DNA from: Physcia stellaris
Taxonomy: Eukaryota; Ascomycota; Lecanoromycetes; Caliciales; Physciaceae
Length of the DNA: 64,000 bases
NCBI GenBank assembly: GCA_018902385.1
Contig: JABSSW010000012.1
Location: 372,001 to 436,000 of the forward strand
Reading direction: 5' to 3'
The translations under genes were made by a program, and so were the position numbers. Shown one piece after another: positions 53,170 to 64,000 of this stretch. A model generated the notes under the pieces. The model had not been told where the DNA came from, ran no database searches, and saw nothing but the letters and a program-made list of their open reading frames with translations. Position 1 is the stretch's first letter. The number at the start of each line of letters is the position of its first letter.

Positions 53170-54297
53170 ATGGACCGGTTAAATAATTTATTTCGCGGTC
53201 AGGGCATGGGTGGTGCGAGCTCTGCGCCTCCAGGTGCTGTAAGTATTGCGAGGCCAGCCGGCTGGAGTATTAAGGTCCAAAGTTCCAAGCGTCTAACATA
53301 GTTTCATAGGACTCCAACCTCATCGATAACTCCGAAACCGTATACATCTCCTCTCTCGCCCTCCTCAAAATGCTCCGGCACGGCCGCGCCGGCGTCCCCA
53401 TGGAAGTCATGGGTCTGATGCTCGGTGAATTCGTCGACGACTACACCGTACGCGTCGTTGACGTGTTCGCCATGCCCCAATCCGGTACCGGCGTCAGCGT
53501 CGAAGCCGTGGATCCTGTATTCCAGACCAAGATGATGGATATGCTACGGCAGACGGGGCGACCGGAGACAGTAGTGGGGTGGTATCACTCACATCCGGGG
53601 TTCGGCTGTTGGTTATCGAGTGTCGATATCAATACACAACAGTCGTTTGAGCAGCTGACGCCGCGCGCTGTGGCTGTGGTGGTGGATCCGATACAGTCTG
53701 TCAAAGGGAAGGTGGTTATTGATGCTTTTCGGTTGATAAATCCGCAAACACTTATGATGGGTCATGAGCCACGCCAAACGACATCCAATCTGGGTCATCT
53801 TAATAAGCCTTCCATACAAGCTCTGATACATGGTCTGAATCGGCATTACTACAGCATAGGAATCAATTATAGGAAGACAGGGCTAGAGGAGAACATGTTA
53901 ATGAATTTGCACAAGCATGTCTGGACCGAGGCTTTGCAGATGGACAACTTCAAAGAAGAGGGCGAACGGAATCAAGAGAAGTTGAAGCGGTTGGTAGGGC
54001 TGGCGGAGGGATATGAGAAACGGGTGAAAGAGGAAACGGAGTTGACTAAGGATCAACTGAAGACGAGATATGTTGGGAAGGTCGATCCCAAGAAACGTAG
54101 GTTTGCATCCGACCGAGACATGACGCTTGCTAATCGTGCTGTTTGTAGATCTTGAATCTGTGGGCCAAGAGCTGATAGAAGACAACATTGTCTCTGTCTC
54201 AAGGCAGATGATAGATAAAGAGGCTTCGGTGGCCAAGACGAAGCCCGAGCAAAATGGTCACCAAAATGGAGCTATGGATATAGACGAAGAATTGTAG
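53170..54297 (+). CDS. rpn11: 26S proteasome lid deubiquitinase Rpn11
   Basis: Zn-dependent JAMM protease that removes ubiquitin chains from substrates at the proteasome lid. Exons: 53170-53238 ([20 protein letters not shown]), 53310-54096 and 54149-54297; introns GTAAGT and GTAGGT; 334 aa, slightly longer than the usual ~310. The MPN+ domain has the catalytic Glu ([13 protein letters not shown], Glu about residue 55) and an intact JAMM motif [14 protein letters not shown] (His116, His118, Ser126, Asp129), so it should be active. [20 protein letters not shown] is the Ins-1 region; the C-terminal helices ([15 protein letters not shown], then [11 protein letters not shown]) are present. The last exon ends with a Gln/Asn-rich and acidic tail ([10 protein letters not shown]). 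Confidence 0.97.
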
Positions 54298-54734
54298 CAT
54301 TTCTGACCGCATCTGCATATTTAAGGCTCATCTGCATATCTAAGGCGTATTTGACGGTCGAGGCTGTGATGATACCGATGCTCACCTCTCAAGAGCGCCA
54401 GTGTCAATTGTCGACACTTTCTCAAGTCGGGCGTCGTCGGGATTCCGGCAGTTGAGCACTGTACGAATTAGCGGCTTGCGCAGGATATTGGTCCAGAAAG
54501 CATGATGTTCTTGTTTTTCACTTTGTACCTGATGCGCGATAATTTACATAATGCCAGGGTAAGCCCCACTCTTTCCCTAGTATGCCTTGGTCTTGAGATT
54601 GTGCTGCGTGGATTGACAGGCTGCTCGTCCCTCGAAAGTGGGTCAGCTTCGTCGCGGAGAAATCTTCCATCAAAACATCATGCAGATTTCCAATTCTGGA
54701 ATCGATTTATCAGATTTTATACGATAGTATGTCG
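54298..54734. other. Intergenic region between convergent genes
   Basis: 3' ends of rpn11 (+) and the secreted-protein gene (-). No other feature seen. Confidence 0.5.
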
Positions 54735-55808
54735 CTAATTAGACTCATGATCTCGCTCAAATCGACCTTGACTTATCCCACCACTCCGAAGCTCGGGACC
54801 ATAAGCCCCTCTTGCCAGCACCTGCCCATTAAATGAAACCAAAGTTACCACTTCATGCCAGTTAGAAATGCTTTTCGCATGAAACACGGTCTCGACAATC
54901 GTCCCAGCGAGCAGTATTTTGTTCAATTGTGACGGGTGTACAAGTGGGTTGTATACCAAGTATGCGTGATACCTAGGAGAGAAAGTGCCGACGAAGAAAG
55001 TTGTATAAACATGATTGGGGGGGTCCTCGGCGAGTCCGATCAATGCGCCCACGCTACCCATGACGATGTCTTGCATGTTCATGAGCCTAGCACCGAACGT
55101 GTAGTGGAATTCGATTTCGTTGTTGTTCGTACCGTTCGCTGAGACATTGGTGAGAACTGTGTGGCTGTTAACGGAGGAAAGACGCTGCAACACAGAAGTA
55201 GTGTCGTTAAGAATCCGATCCTGATATTCAGCACCAGCCCCAGCGTCGGCACCGACACCTAAAGCTTTTCGAGCTCGCGGGTTCTCTGCGACGAACTTGA
55301 CGGTTCCAAGCCGAATAGTCCCCCGCCATATCATGGAAAATGACGCGGCAAAGAATCCATTGTGGATCATTTTTGGCAGCGCGCTGGCAAGCATCCAGAA
55401 TAGATGTTTACGGAAGACCTGCCGGTTCGGCGTTGTGGATTCGACCACGATTGTAAAGTCTGGATATTGGCGGTTGCTGTAGGTGACTCGGGCGGCGGAT
55501 AGTCGGCCATTGAAGTCGAAAGGTGCTTCTTGGCCTAGAGCCGTGAGAGCTACCATGAAGACTGCTTCGCTGGGGATGGGGAGGCTTGAGATACGATAAT
55601 CGTAGTCGAATTCAGGGGGCCCCCAGGGTGGCGATAATTTGATAGGAAGGGTCAACGATGATGCGCTTGAAGATGTTGGAGTGTGATCCGATGAGGTAGC
55701 ATTGGGAAGATCCACTTCCGTAATTGCTTTGACGCTCGAGACCAGGAGGAAGCTCAGCAAGAGGAGAGCTTCTATTTTACACATCCCGCGGCTGCTTAGT
55801 GAGTACAT
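54735..55808 (-). CDS. Secreted fungal protein of unknown function
   Basis: A single frame of 357 codons, ATG 55808, with a second in-frame ATG eight codons on (MCKIEALLLLSFLLVSSVKA), which gives a cleaner signal peptide. The mature part starts with a Ser/Thr-rich linker and then a compact domain: LSPPWGPPEFDYDYRISSLP, SEAVFMVALTALGQEAPFDF, YPDFTIVVESTTPNRQVFRK, HLFWMLASALPKMIHNGFFA, HYTFGARLMNMQDIVMGSVG. There are four NxS/T sequons (including NATSS, NDTTS and NVSANGT) and almost no cysteines after the signal. The plan (signal peptide, W.PP.F.YDYRI, hydrophobic helices in the middle) matches lineage-expanded secreted proteins of Dothideomycetes in my memory, without known activity. Intronless. 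Confidence 0.85.
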   Translation of the reverse strand: MYSLSSRGMCKIEALLLLSFLLVSSVKAITEVDLPNATSSDHTPTSSSASSLTLPIKLSPPWGPPEFDYDYRISSLPIPSEAVFMVALTALGQEAPFDFNGRLSAARVTYSNRQYPDFTIVVESTTPNRQVFRKHLFWMLASALPKMIHNGFFAASFSMIWRGTIRLGTVKFVAENPRARKALGVGADAGAGAEYQDRILNDTTSVLQRLSSVNSHTVLTNVSANGTNNNEIEFHYTFGARLMNMQDIVMGSVGALIGLAEDPPNHVYTTFFVGTFSPRYHAYLVYNPLVHPSQLNKILLAGTIVETVFHAKSISNWHEVVTLVSFNGQVLARGAYGPELRSGGISQGRFERDHESN

Positions 55809-57939
55809 GCTGAAGAAGATTCAATTAACGGGAAAAGGAATTGCTGACTCTTAAAATGAGTTGCCGGATAAGTGTCGAGAGTCGACGGCAAGCTTCTGTA
55901 CATTTAGTCGAGGGCACGCACCAAAATCGGCTTTGCGATCTGACAAGCGCGGCAGCATAATTTCCCTGACCAACCAGGAATGGTCCTTCGTCGACTTAGT
56001 TTATGCGCCGATTCGATATGACATCAGCGTCGCTATGCTCTAGGACTGCTCTCAAATAGCGCGAAGAGCAGTGATATGAAGAGCACATGGACATGTGAGA
56101 TAGCATTCGTTCACACTAGCAAGCCCCTATGCGGCGCAAAGCAAAGCCTTTTCGAGAGTATCTTGGCGCTGACGCAGGACCCTACATCGAGGTGTTGAGG
56201 GCAGACGAGGTCTAGCGAGATCCACACGTTGAAGATGGCGTAGGAGCCGGTGAAGATGTCGAGACTGATATCTAGAAGAGGAGTTTTGGTAGCGCGGTAG
56301 CTATGGCGGAAAGGAGGAAAATGGTGTTGTGGATGAAGGGGCGAGTGAGATGCTTCAGTAGGTGCTTTCAGAAGCTGTTGCTGACCTCAAGTGGCTGTAG
56401 TGATATTAATCGTGAAGCCACACGGCTATAGATCCCAGCCATTGCAAGGGGCCCTGTATGATCCCGGGAACTGCGCTGAGAGCTTATATTCAACAAAGCT
56501 CACCCCTGCCTATAAGCTCCAGGATGGGAGCTTTGCTCTTTGGACAAGCGCGAGCTGATAGCAGGAGAGTATTGGCCTGCTAGATGCCGCTGGAGATTGC
56601 GTTAAACAGGACAATATGTGGCAGAAAGGCCGTCTGCGGACCTCTCGTTCCAGAGATGAAAAATTTGAAAAGAGTAGGTCAGAGCATTGACGAGGCTATC
56701 ATGCCTGTTGAATATTACAAGACGGCCTCGCTGCGACAACAGATTTACTTGCCGGTCATTCAATAGGCCTGCTCAATCGTTCTGCAAATGACCTTCCCAG
56801 ACACCCATAGCTGTAGTATGGTAATTCCCGCGGACAAGTATAACGTACCACGATCGTACATGAGAAGTGCTGTAAGAGGGTGCATGCACTGCCATGAGAG
56901 CTTGTTGATCGAACGCAGAAAAGTGGGAGCCATTATAAATTGGTATATTCATTAACCTTCGTGTAACGCACTTCTGGCAAATGTCGTACGAGAGATGCCT
57001 CGATGTAAATCTATCCGTTGTCCTGATCTGGATGGCTTCGAAGGACAGAAAATGTCATATTCTGTGATCGGAGTAGAAATAATTTCGTGATATTTACGTT
57101 GGGTTTGAAACATGTTCTCAAGTTCAGGTTTGCCAGGAAGTTCGAGAGTCACGGTTCCTTGGGCGAATTTCCATGAACGGCCCCATCTTGCTGTGAACTT
57201 GATTTGTCTTGAATTAGGATCTGAGGAGATCCATCACTCGTCCGTGGCTTTAAAATCAGTCCCTTGCTCAATCACAATGCTCCCACTCCCAATACCAAGT
57301 TTTTGGTTTGATATGACCCGCCACCGCAAGACTAATGGCCTCTTCACTCTCGATACTACCTTCACCGCCAAGATGCGTGGCAGGCTTCACTTACTGCAGC
57401 AAGATTATGTTGATCTGATGGGGAAGATATCTTGGGGTGAAGGAGTCTTTGATGTGCGGCCCAATCGAAAGAGGTAGGATTGTGACCTTGCAGGTATCCT
57501 TACTCAAAGCCATGGGAAGTATGTAGTCAATCTCCGGTACATCCTCAAATCAATGCTCAACCTTGGGGCTCAAGTGTAAACCCCATCGCTTGACAGTCCT
57601 TCCAGAAGGTGGCTGTGAGACGAGATCGGCGTTAAGCCCAGCATTGACAGGGTAAAGGTTTTATTGGACTCGTTATATCGAGCGAGGCTGAATTGAATGT
57701 TGTGGGAAATGCAGCGGCAAGTATCGAAGTGTATTTTAGAGCATTCTCAAGACCCAGAGACTTTCCTTGTACATAGATTACCGTTGACCAAGTCAGCAGT
57801 AGTCTTCAAGCCACCTTTCTCCGCGGTCCAGGGTGTAGGATCTAATCTTGTATCGATAGACTCCGAATAGCTTCTCGCATGCACAGCAAGTCGGACCGTA
57901 GCACTCGACTGACTATAAAAGGCTTTAGTGACACATACA
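55809..57939. other. 2.1-kb intergenic stretch
   Basis: One plus-strand frame from ATG 57112 (121 codons, including HLAVNLICLELGSEEIHHSS) is unexplained but has no motif or splice support. Nothing else recognised. Confidence 0.45.
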
Positions 57940-58701
57940 TTACGAAATAGGAAAACGGATTTTACGTTGAGCCCTCTGATTCTCCCCCTCTTCATCTAGC
58001 CATTTTCCTTTCGCCCACGCAATCCGCTTTTGCCCCTTCAGAACGGCCTCTTGCAATCGACTCATAAGATCCGAATCGCGCTGCACAGAAGGCCCGTGTC
58101 GGTTGAATGTGACTTGCTCTAGAGACGGCAGACCGTTGACAATCTGCCCGAGCAAATTACTCGAAAAATCCGTGAAGAAGTCGATACTGACCCGAAAACC
58201 ATGGAAGATCTGGTGACTAGGGTCACACTCGACGAACACTTCCAAATTCTTCACTCGGATGCAGTCTTGTAAACCCAATTTGCTGGTCACAGTCCAGGTT
58301 TTGGGCGGTTTGGACCATCCTGTTCCGAGGCGGAGCTCTAGGGATATCAGGGTAGCGCGGTAGCGGGGCGACAGACGGGAAATGACAGACTTGACTCTAC
58401 TGCCGAAGAAGCGGGGATGAATTGGGAAGATGCGGAAGCTATGGCCGCCATAGAAGACATGGTAAGCTTCCTCGTGCATGCGGTGGGAGGTAAGGAAGAG
58501 ATTGATGCGGGCAGGATTGGTAGCGGCATTGGCCGGGTCGAGATCAATGATGTGGTCTTGGAGAAGGAGGTAGGCTAGGATCTTTCGACGAAGCTCGTAT
58601 GGGAGACCGAAGAAGCGGAAGGGTAGAGATGATGTGCTGTTGGTGGAACTAGGCGACAAGCTTATTGGAGAGGCCATCGTGGGAATTGTTGGAATGGTCA
58701 T
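57940..58701 (-). CDS. F-box/2EXR-like domain protein
   Basis: Intronless. The first true ATG of the frame is at 58701 (MTIPTIPTMASPISLSPSST); 58677 (MASPIS) is an alternative; about 253 aa. After a Ser-rich leader comes an F-box-like helix set (FRFFGLPYELRRKILAYLLL, QDHIIDLD) and INLFLTSHRMHEEAYHVFYG, then FRIFPIHPRFF and RVKSVISRLSPRYRATLISL, the usual follow-on of fungal proteins annotated as F-box or 2EXR. The middle part has LGLQDCIRVKNLEVFVECDP and the C-terminus is basic. Such proteins are presumed adaptors of SCF ubiquitin ligases, but many have no known target. It is divergent from tim50. Confidence 0.75.
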   Translation of the reverse strand: MTIPTIPTMASPISLSPSSTNSTSSLPFRFFGLPYELRRKILAYLLLQDHIIDLDPANAATNPARINLFLTSHRMHEEAYHVFYGGHSFRIFPIHPRFFGSRVKSVISRLSPRYRATLISLELRLGTGWSKPPKTWTVTSKLGLQDCIRVKNLEVFVECDPSHQIFHGFRVSIDFFTDFSSNLLGQIVNGLPSLEQVTFNRHGPSVQRDSDLMSRLQEAVLKGQKRIAWAKGKWLDEEGENQRAQRKIRFPIS

Positions 58702-59199
58702 CAACTGGTATTGGGGGGAAAGAAGGTCACGGAAAGAAGGCCATAAGCATATTTGAGGTTCGATTTCGTTTGCCTAAATGGAAGCGCGAAGCTGTACGCG
58801 TAATAGGTAGTAGGTGAAGATGTAGCGGTGCTACGGGACGGGCAGCTCAGGGGAGTTCTCGCTGCCGTTCTTGAGGCACGACTGGATAAAGATCAATCTC
58901 CCCGGCTATTTCAACACAACGCGCATAGTTGTAATGAGAGCGTTGAGTCAAATTTCTTTGCTCTGGGTTTCGAACTTTCATGAAGAAGAAGAAGCGCACG
59001 ATTGTGGACAGCGCGAAAAGGATTTGGGAACCATGACGCCAAGCCCGCCGGGCAGATTCCGCCTTGGAAATTTGAATTCAGCAGAGAACCAGCAGTCCAG
59101 AAGCCCGAAAACCACAGCAGGCAGCGACAGAAAAGGATGCACCTGCCAATCCAGCCGTGACGCGCGGCATAGAACCATACATCTTTTGGGAAGCTCAGC
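58702..59199. promoter_or_regulatory. Divergent promoter between F-box-like gene and tim50
   Basis: 498 bp between the two start codons. Short frames here are shadows. No element identified. Confidence 0.5.
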
Positions 59200-61062
59200 A
59201 TGTACGCTCGAGTAGCCGCACGCTCTTTTCGAGTCCAACCTGCAGCGACCCTATTACGATCCACTCTACCATTCGTTCACTCACGCACATATGCTAAACA
59301 CAATAGACCAAAGAGGCAGACCGACGACAAATCGCCCACACTTTCGCCGCCCGTGAACAAACAGACGCCGAGCTCAACATCGAAGACATCAGGAGGTGTA
59401 GCAGCCGCTGCTGCAGGCGCATTTACTGCATCAAGAGGAAATCCCGACGAGAACGCGGACTCGGAGGCCAGAGAACGAGACGCTGTGGCATCAAGCTCAG
59501 AGTCAGGCCTGAACAGCGAGCCAACTCCACCAGGACCAGGGCCGGCGAAGGAACCCATCAACCGCACCGAGTCCCCGGCCAGCTCTCATCCAGACTATTC
59601 TAAGTTACAAGATGAATTCGAAACCTCTTCGGCCTCCGACGCCAACACTACTCCGCAATCGACTTCACCCTCCGCCGTAGATCCAGCTCAAGCAACCAGG
59701 CGAGAGCAAAGCCAGCCGTTGCCCGATTTGACAAAGGGCATACCATCCACCCTTGACGCAGAGTTGGCGCAAGCTGGTGCGGGCTCACAGGAGTCACGCC
59801 TCGATGTCAAAGAAGAGGCTGCGGAAAGTACACCTGGTGGACCTAGCAGTGGAGGAGGCGGCGAGCTGCCAAGAACGGCGTACATATCTTCTACGGACCG
59901 CAAACGAGAACGATTGGCGAACTACATGTATGCCTTTCTTTTCGGGTCGATAGCCGTGGGCTGTATTTACCTAGGTCGCAACTGGGAGAACCAGGAAGAG
60001 GAACGAAGGCACCCAAATGCGCCATCGGGATGGGGTTTCAAATTGTTCTACAATCGGGCAAATGCAAGGTTGACAGATACAATGGATTATTTTACCGAAC
60101 CTACGTTCCCTAAGCTGTTACCGAACGTGGATCCGGCTATGGAACGACCATATACACTTGTGCTCAGCTTGGAAGATCTGTTGGTGCACAGCGAATGGAC
60201 ACGAGAATATGGTTGGCGCATGGCGAAACGACCGGGAGTGGACTACTTTTTACGATACTTGAGCCAATACTATGAGCTGGTCATTTTCACCACCCTTCCT
60301 TCCATGTCGGCTGATCCGATTATTCGGAAATTGGATCCGTACAGGATTGTAATGTGGCCGCTCTTCCGTGAAGCGACACGGTACAAGAGCGGCGAATATA
60401 TCAAGGTTGGTTATGGCCCTGGATGGTGTCGCGTCACGCTCACAATCTCTTAGGATCTGTCATACCTCAACCGTAACTTGAGCAAGGTCATCCTACTTGA
60501 CACATCAGAGGCGCATGCACAGCTGCAACCAGAGAACTCAATTATCCTACCCAAATGGAAAGGAAACCCGTTGGACAAAGATCTTGTATCTCTAATACCA
60601 TTCCTAGAATATGTCGCCACAATGGGTTTCGAAGACACAAGAAGTGTGCTCAAATCCTTTGAAGGGAAACACATCCCTACTGAGTATGCGCGAAGAGAGT
60701 CGGTCGCTCGAGAAAAATTCCAACAGCAACTAGCGGACGAGCGAGCCAAGAGACCGAAACGGTCAGGCGTCGGTTTGCTAGGCAGTGCACTCGGCCTAAA
60801 TAAATCTGGGATGGATGGCATGGAGCCATCGTTCTCCGAAGGCTTCGAACAAGGCAAGACGTTGATGGACCAAGTGCGTGAAAGGGGTCAAAAGCAGTAT
60901 GAAATACTAGAGAAAGAGATAAGGGAGAATGGCCAGAAATGGTTAGAGGAGATGGCGGCAGAGGAAAAGAAATTCCAAGAGGAGGCGATGAAGAACATGA
61001 AGGGTGGTGGCCTCTTTAGTATGTTCTCTGGCGGTGGTGGCGGTGGTGGTGATAGCAAGTAG
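59200..61062 (+). CDS. tim50: Mitochondrial import receptor subunit Tim50
   Basis: Inner-membrane receptor of the TIM23 presequence translocase. Exons 59200-60405 and 60454-61062; intron of 48 nt with the weak donor GTTGGT and TCTTAG acceptor; 604 aa. N-terminus MYARVAARSFRVQPAATLLR is an amphipathic Arg-rich targeting sequence. A long disordered Ser/Pro region follows, then the single membrane helix (NYMYAFLFGSIAVGCIYLGR, about residues 241-260). The intermembrane-space FCP1-like domain starts near residue 320: YTLVLSLEDLLVHSEWTREY (the phosphatase DxDxT is replaced by LEDLL, as in Tim50), YYELVIFTTLPSMSADPIIR, EYIK joined to DLSYLNRNLSKV, ILLDTSEAHAQLQPENSIIL. The C-terminal helix is charged with a Gly-rich end (GGGLFSMFSGGGGGGG). 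Confidence 0.96.
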
Positions 61063-61891
61063 GCGCCTTGGATCGCGTTGTTTGATTTATTACCACTCTC
61101 GCGGGATCGTCGATTCCATCCACTCACGGCGTGTTTGTATAGCATCAGCGGGCATCAAGGGGGCTCTGTTGTACATTACTCGGATGGGATCTACTTCTAT
61201 TTGTATCCATTAGCTGGACTACCATTTGATCGACTATCAATGCCCGGCAATATTGCCGTCTGTAGGATCACAGCGCCATGTGACTCAGCATTACTGATTG
61301 CTTGCATCTAGGGGTGCTCTCAAGCTGTTGGTGATTGCATTCGGACTGCGGATGGCTGATATTTTGACATTCCTGCCATGCTCGAGCGATCCCGCGCGCT
61401 AACCTATCACGAGGCCCCGAGCGTCTCACGTCACTTGGAGGATGGTCTCTGTGATCATTGATGGAAATAGGTAGGATCTAATCCTGTTCTCGGCATCCAA
61501 TGGATGGGAGGTGGTGTTTTTCTTGGATCTGCTCGTAAAGAATCCCAAGTCGGGAAGCCGTCGAATCGTCAATCTGGCCATCTTGTACGATGGTGGATCG
61601 GGGAAGAGTGGAGATCACTGGAGACCTTCTCCATGACCTGCCCTGGTACCTATTTTCCCCCAAGATGAAGCAAGCACTAGCAGTGGCTGCATGAAACGAT
61701 GGATTGGCCGTGCGGGAACTTGTGGTACAGTCTGGATCGTCTGGATCCCGGTCAGCAAACCCACAGCCCCATCCCGAACCTTGGCGTGCATTAATCGAAC
61801 ATGAGATCCGAATATCCGTCTTTCGCTGTCTGCTCGCCATCAATCTGTCGGGATGATTCTACGGCCTTCAAAGATGACCGAATGAGTGCTT
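61063..61891. other. Intergenic stretch with one weak minus-strand frame
   Basis: A minus-strand frame from about 61840 to 61478 (120 codons, beginning MASRQRKTDIRISCSINARQ) has a real ATG but no motif or conserved look. The promoter of the next gene should lie here. Confidence 0.4.
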
Positions 61892-64000
61892 ATGGATGAT
61901 GAGACGCCCACCAGTCCACCTGGAAGCTGGCCAGCTGGATCAGACACCGGCGTGGAGGCTTCGGATCTCAGAGCTTACAGCGCGTCCGAATCTCCAGCGC
62001 TAGAGACTGTGGAAAAAGGACTGTCGAAAGGCAAAGGGAAGGACACGAACGGTCCTCTTAGAAAGAGCGCTTTGTTACCACCAGAGATACTTGAGCAGTA
62101 TGCGAAGTCCCATATCTTTAATGCAATCAGTCTAAGCTCCTTCGCTCGTTCATACAGTCGAAAGAAGCGCTGACACGAGACTTGCGCTAGTATCCTGTAT
62201 CTCACCGACCCGGAGACGTTCGCATCTTTGGTGCTGGTGAGCTCATGCTGGCGAGAGGCGTCTCAGACACCTCATCTTTATGCCCATCATCTATCGAGGT
62301 GTCCCTCCTTCTCCATCAACAACAATGTGATAGCGGGGCCTTTCACGGACAACAGCCTCGGTCGCTTCAAGAAACAATTCAACCAGGAAACTAAGAGGAA
62401 TCTATTCCAAGCATACCTACGGCCTCGGCAGACAGCCGTCACCCTGACTTCGACAACGACAAGTTCTTCCGCATCGTTCCCCGGTGGCGAAGCCTTCGAC
62501 TTCTCATTTTCGGCCAATGGACATTGGACACTTGCACTATCCTCATCGCGGATCTACGTGTTAGATACCCTTTCGCCCAAGATCTCAGTACAGCGAGAGC
62601 TGAAGGTCTTGCGGCGGCCTTTGTCTGCAGCGATACTGGACGATGGCTCCATTCTTGCCGTCCTGTCTAGCGACCATCAAGTTAATGTGTATGATCTCTC
62701 TAACCTCGAATTGAAACATCTACGCTCGCTTCCGCTCGACAACCGGCCAAACACAATAGCAATGTCGCCGAAAGGAGAGGTTTTAGCTACTGCTTTTGAC
62801 GGAGGCATCGAGGTTCACTCGCTGGCCGCTAATGCCTTGTCCTCAGACCGAAGAGCAGTAAAGTGCGATTCGGTAGACTCCATCGCGTTCTCCAGTGACG
62901 GGACAATGCTTTTGGGGACGACGCAGAATTCGAGAAATCCGAATACTGTTTTGCTGACTGCCCCCTATTACTCGGAAGGAGACCATAACCTACCAGCGGA
63001 AATATTACTTGGCCAAATGTGGACGTCGCAAATCATATTTCCGAACAGTAGCCGAGACTGTAGTCATGCCACGATGCTACCACATCCTACTGAAGGCGAC
63101 TCAAGCTGGACCTTTGCGTACGATAGGGTCTTTGAGAGCTTCCGAGCGGTGCGAACTGACGATATGAGGAATGGCACAACGTACTTCACGGGACCGAAGC
63201 CACGGAGCATCTCAGGGACAAGGGGAGCAAAGCGCAAATTGACACCTTCTACCTTACCTGCAACTAGTGACCGTGGCGAGCTCGTCGCAGCAGGCTTCGC
63301 TGGTAAGGACATATGGATCTATGGTGTGCCCGAGAATTTGGACCTCACGACCCTACCCAAAAGCGAGTATCAAAGCTCGCCTGGGATAGTAATGGCTGGA
63401 GCCAATGCTTCCTCGACCACTGGAAACAGTACCGGAAGTCCTCCAACATCACTGACTACAGGGGAAAGCGCCGAATTGACAAGATTACCACAGTGGCAAG
63501 TTTTGGTCGACAAGTATCGTAATGTCTTTGCGAAGGGCCGCCGAGTAGCTGAGGTACCTGGAGCTACCAATCTACGCTGGGTCAGCCGACGGCATGAGAG
63601 ACTTGGTGAGAAATCGATCGCCGAACGACTGATCATAGCTGCACCCGGTGGAATTCCGTCAACTTCAGGGCTCGAGCAAGATGAGTTTTCCTCAGTAGAT
63701 GGTGGTAGATTGGTCATCTTGGACTTTGACCGTACAATCGACGGTGAAAAGCTTGAGCAGCTGAATTTCGAGGTTGGTGACGCAAAACCAGAAATGCTTG
63801 AGGAAGGTAACATGGACATGGATACCGAGGTGGCATTCGTACGACAGAGGACTGTGCGTAAGAAGAGAGATACTTCCAATGGAGCGAGTGTTGCCAGTAT
63901 GCTTGCTTCTGCTCCTAGCATACCCCCAATGCCTCCTATACCACCACAGTCTACTCCACCAAGCCAGCCACAAGCAGCCGACTCGAGTCATTTATCCCCT
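61892..64000 (+). CDS. F-box protein with beta-propeller-like body (partial, runs off the window)
   Basis: ATG 61892 (MDDETPTSPPGSWPAGSDTG). Exon 1 ends 62097; the intron 62098-62190 (93 nt, GTATGC...GCTAG) joins ALLPPEILE to HILYLTDPETFASLVLVSSC, giving a continuous F-box (LPPEILEHILYLTDPETFASL). Exon 2 stays open for 603 codons to the window edge. After CWREASQTPHLYAHHLSRC it has WD/propeller-like blades: FDFSFSANGHWTLALSSSRI, AILDDGSILAVLSSDHQVNV, IAMSPKGEVLATAFDGGIEV, SIAFSSDGTMLLGTTQNS and SDRGELVAAGFAGKDIWIYG. A Ser/Thr-rich linker follows, then PGATNLRWVSRRHERLGEKS, RLVILDFDRT and a Pro-rich region at the edge. Probably an SCF ubiquitin-ligase substrate adaptor; substrate unknown. The 3' end is not in the window. 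Confidence 0.85.

Noticed and set aside
1-64000. CRISPR arrays, LTR or virus-like elements, biosynthetic gene cluster
   Set aside because: None seen: no regular spacer arrays, no paired long direct repeats with polymerase or capsid motifs, and no polyketide or peptide synthetase core gene.

Overview
The window looks like nuclear DNA of a filamentous ascomycete (Pezizomycotina, most like Dothideomycetes; species not recognisable). Genes carry one to seven mostly short introns with GTRNGT donors, CTAAC/CTGAC-like branch sites and YAG acceptors. Proteins include fungal versions of Rpd3 with a long acidic tail, Mtc1, Rck2/SrkA kinase, Tim50 and several secreted fungal orphans. A pogo/Fot1-type DNA transposon is present. 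Layout, left: 0.7-9.2 kb holds a membrane glycoprotein, a conserved fungal protein of unknown role, a possible error-laden gene (6.1-6.6 kb), a RidA-family gene with a 14-nt exon, and adenine phosphoribosyltransferase. After 3 kb without a recognisable gene come a secreted two-repeat cysteine protein (12.2-13.4 kb) and an intron-bearing tRNA-Leu(CAG). At 14.2-17.7 kb a secreted-protein gene is split inside its signal-peptide codons by a 2.47-kb pogo element. From 17.7 to 29.6 kb the sequence is nearly gene-less. It holds one broken or error-laden gene, a possible ABC-transporter relic and one tidy two-exon small gene. Layout, right: 29.6-64 kb is gene-rich. In order: an eight-exon APC permease with an in-frame TGA at a splice junction, a secreted protein, a 957-aa disordered protein, an Rck2/Srk1-type kinase, Mtc1, a three-exon DUF2462 small basic protein, a glycine-rich GRDP-like protein flanked by related inverted repeats, Rpd3 and Rpn11 sharing a 363-bp divergent promoter, a secreted protein, an F-box-like protein and Tim50 sharing a 498-bp divergent promoter, and an F-box/beta-propeller protein running off the end. 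Working relations visible here are general housekeeping ones (chromatin, proteasome, mitochondrial import, purine salvage, imine detoxification, stress kinase). There is no biosynthetic cluster. A recurring oddity is that several otherwise convincing genes lack exactly one base, in most cases in a short run of identical bases. That points to assembly errors rather than to many separate pseudogenes. I see no CRISPR, no virus-like element and no clear new defence or mobile system. The best biological observations are the transposon-split secreted gene and the TGA at the permease splice junction.
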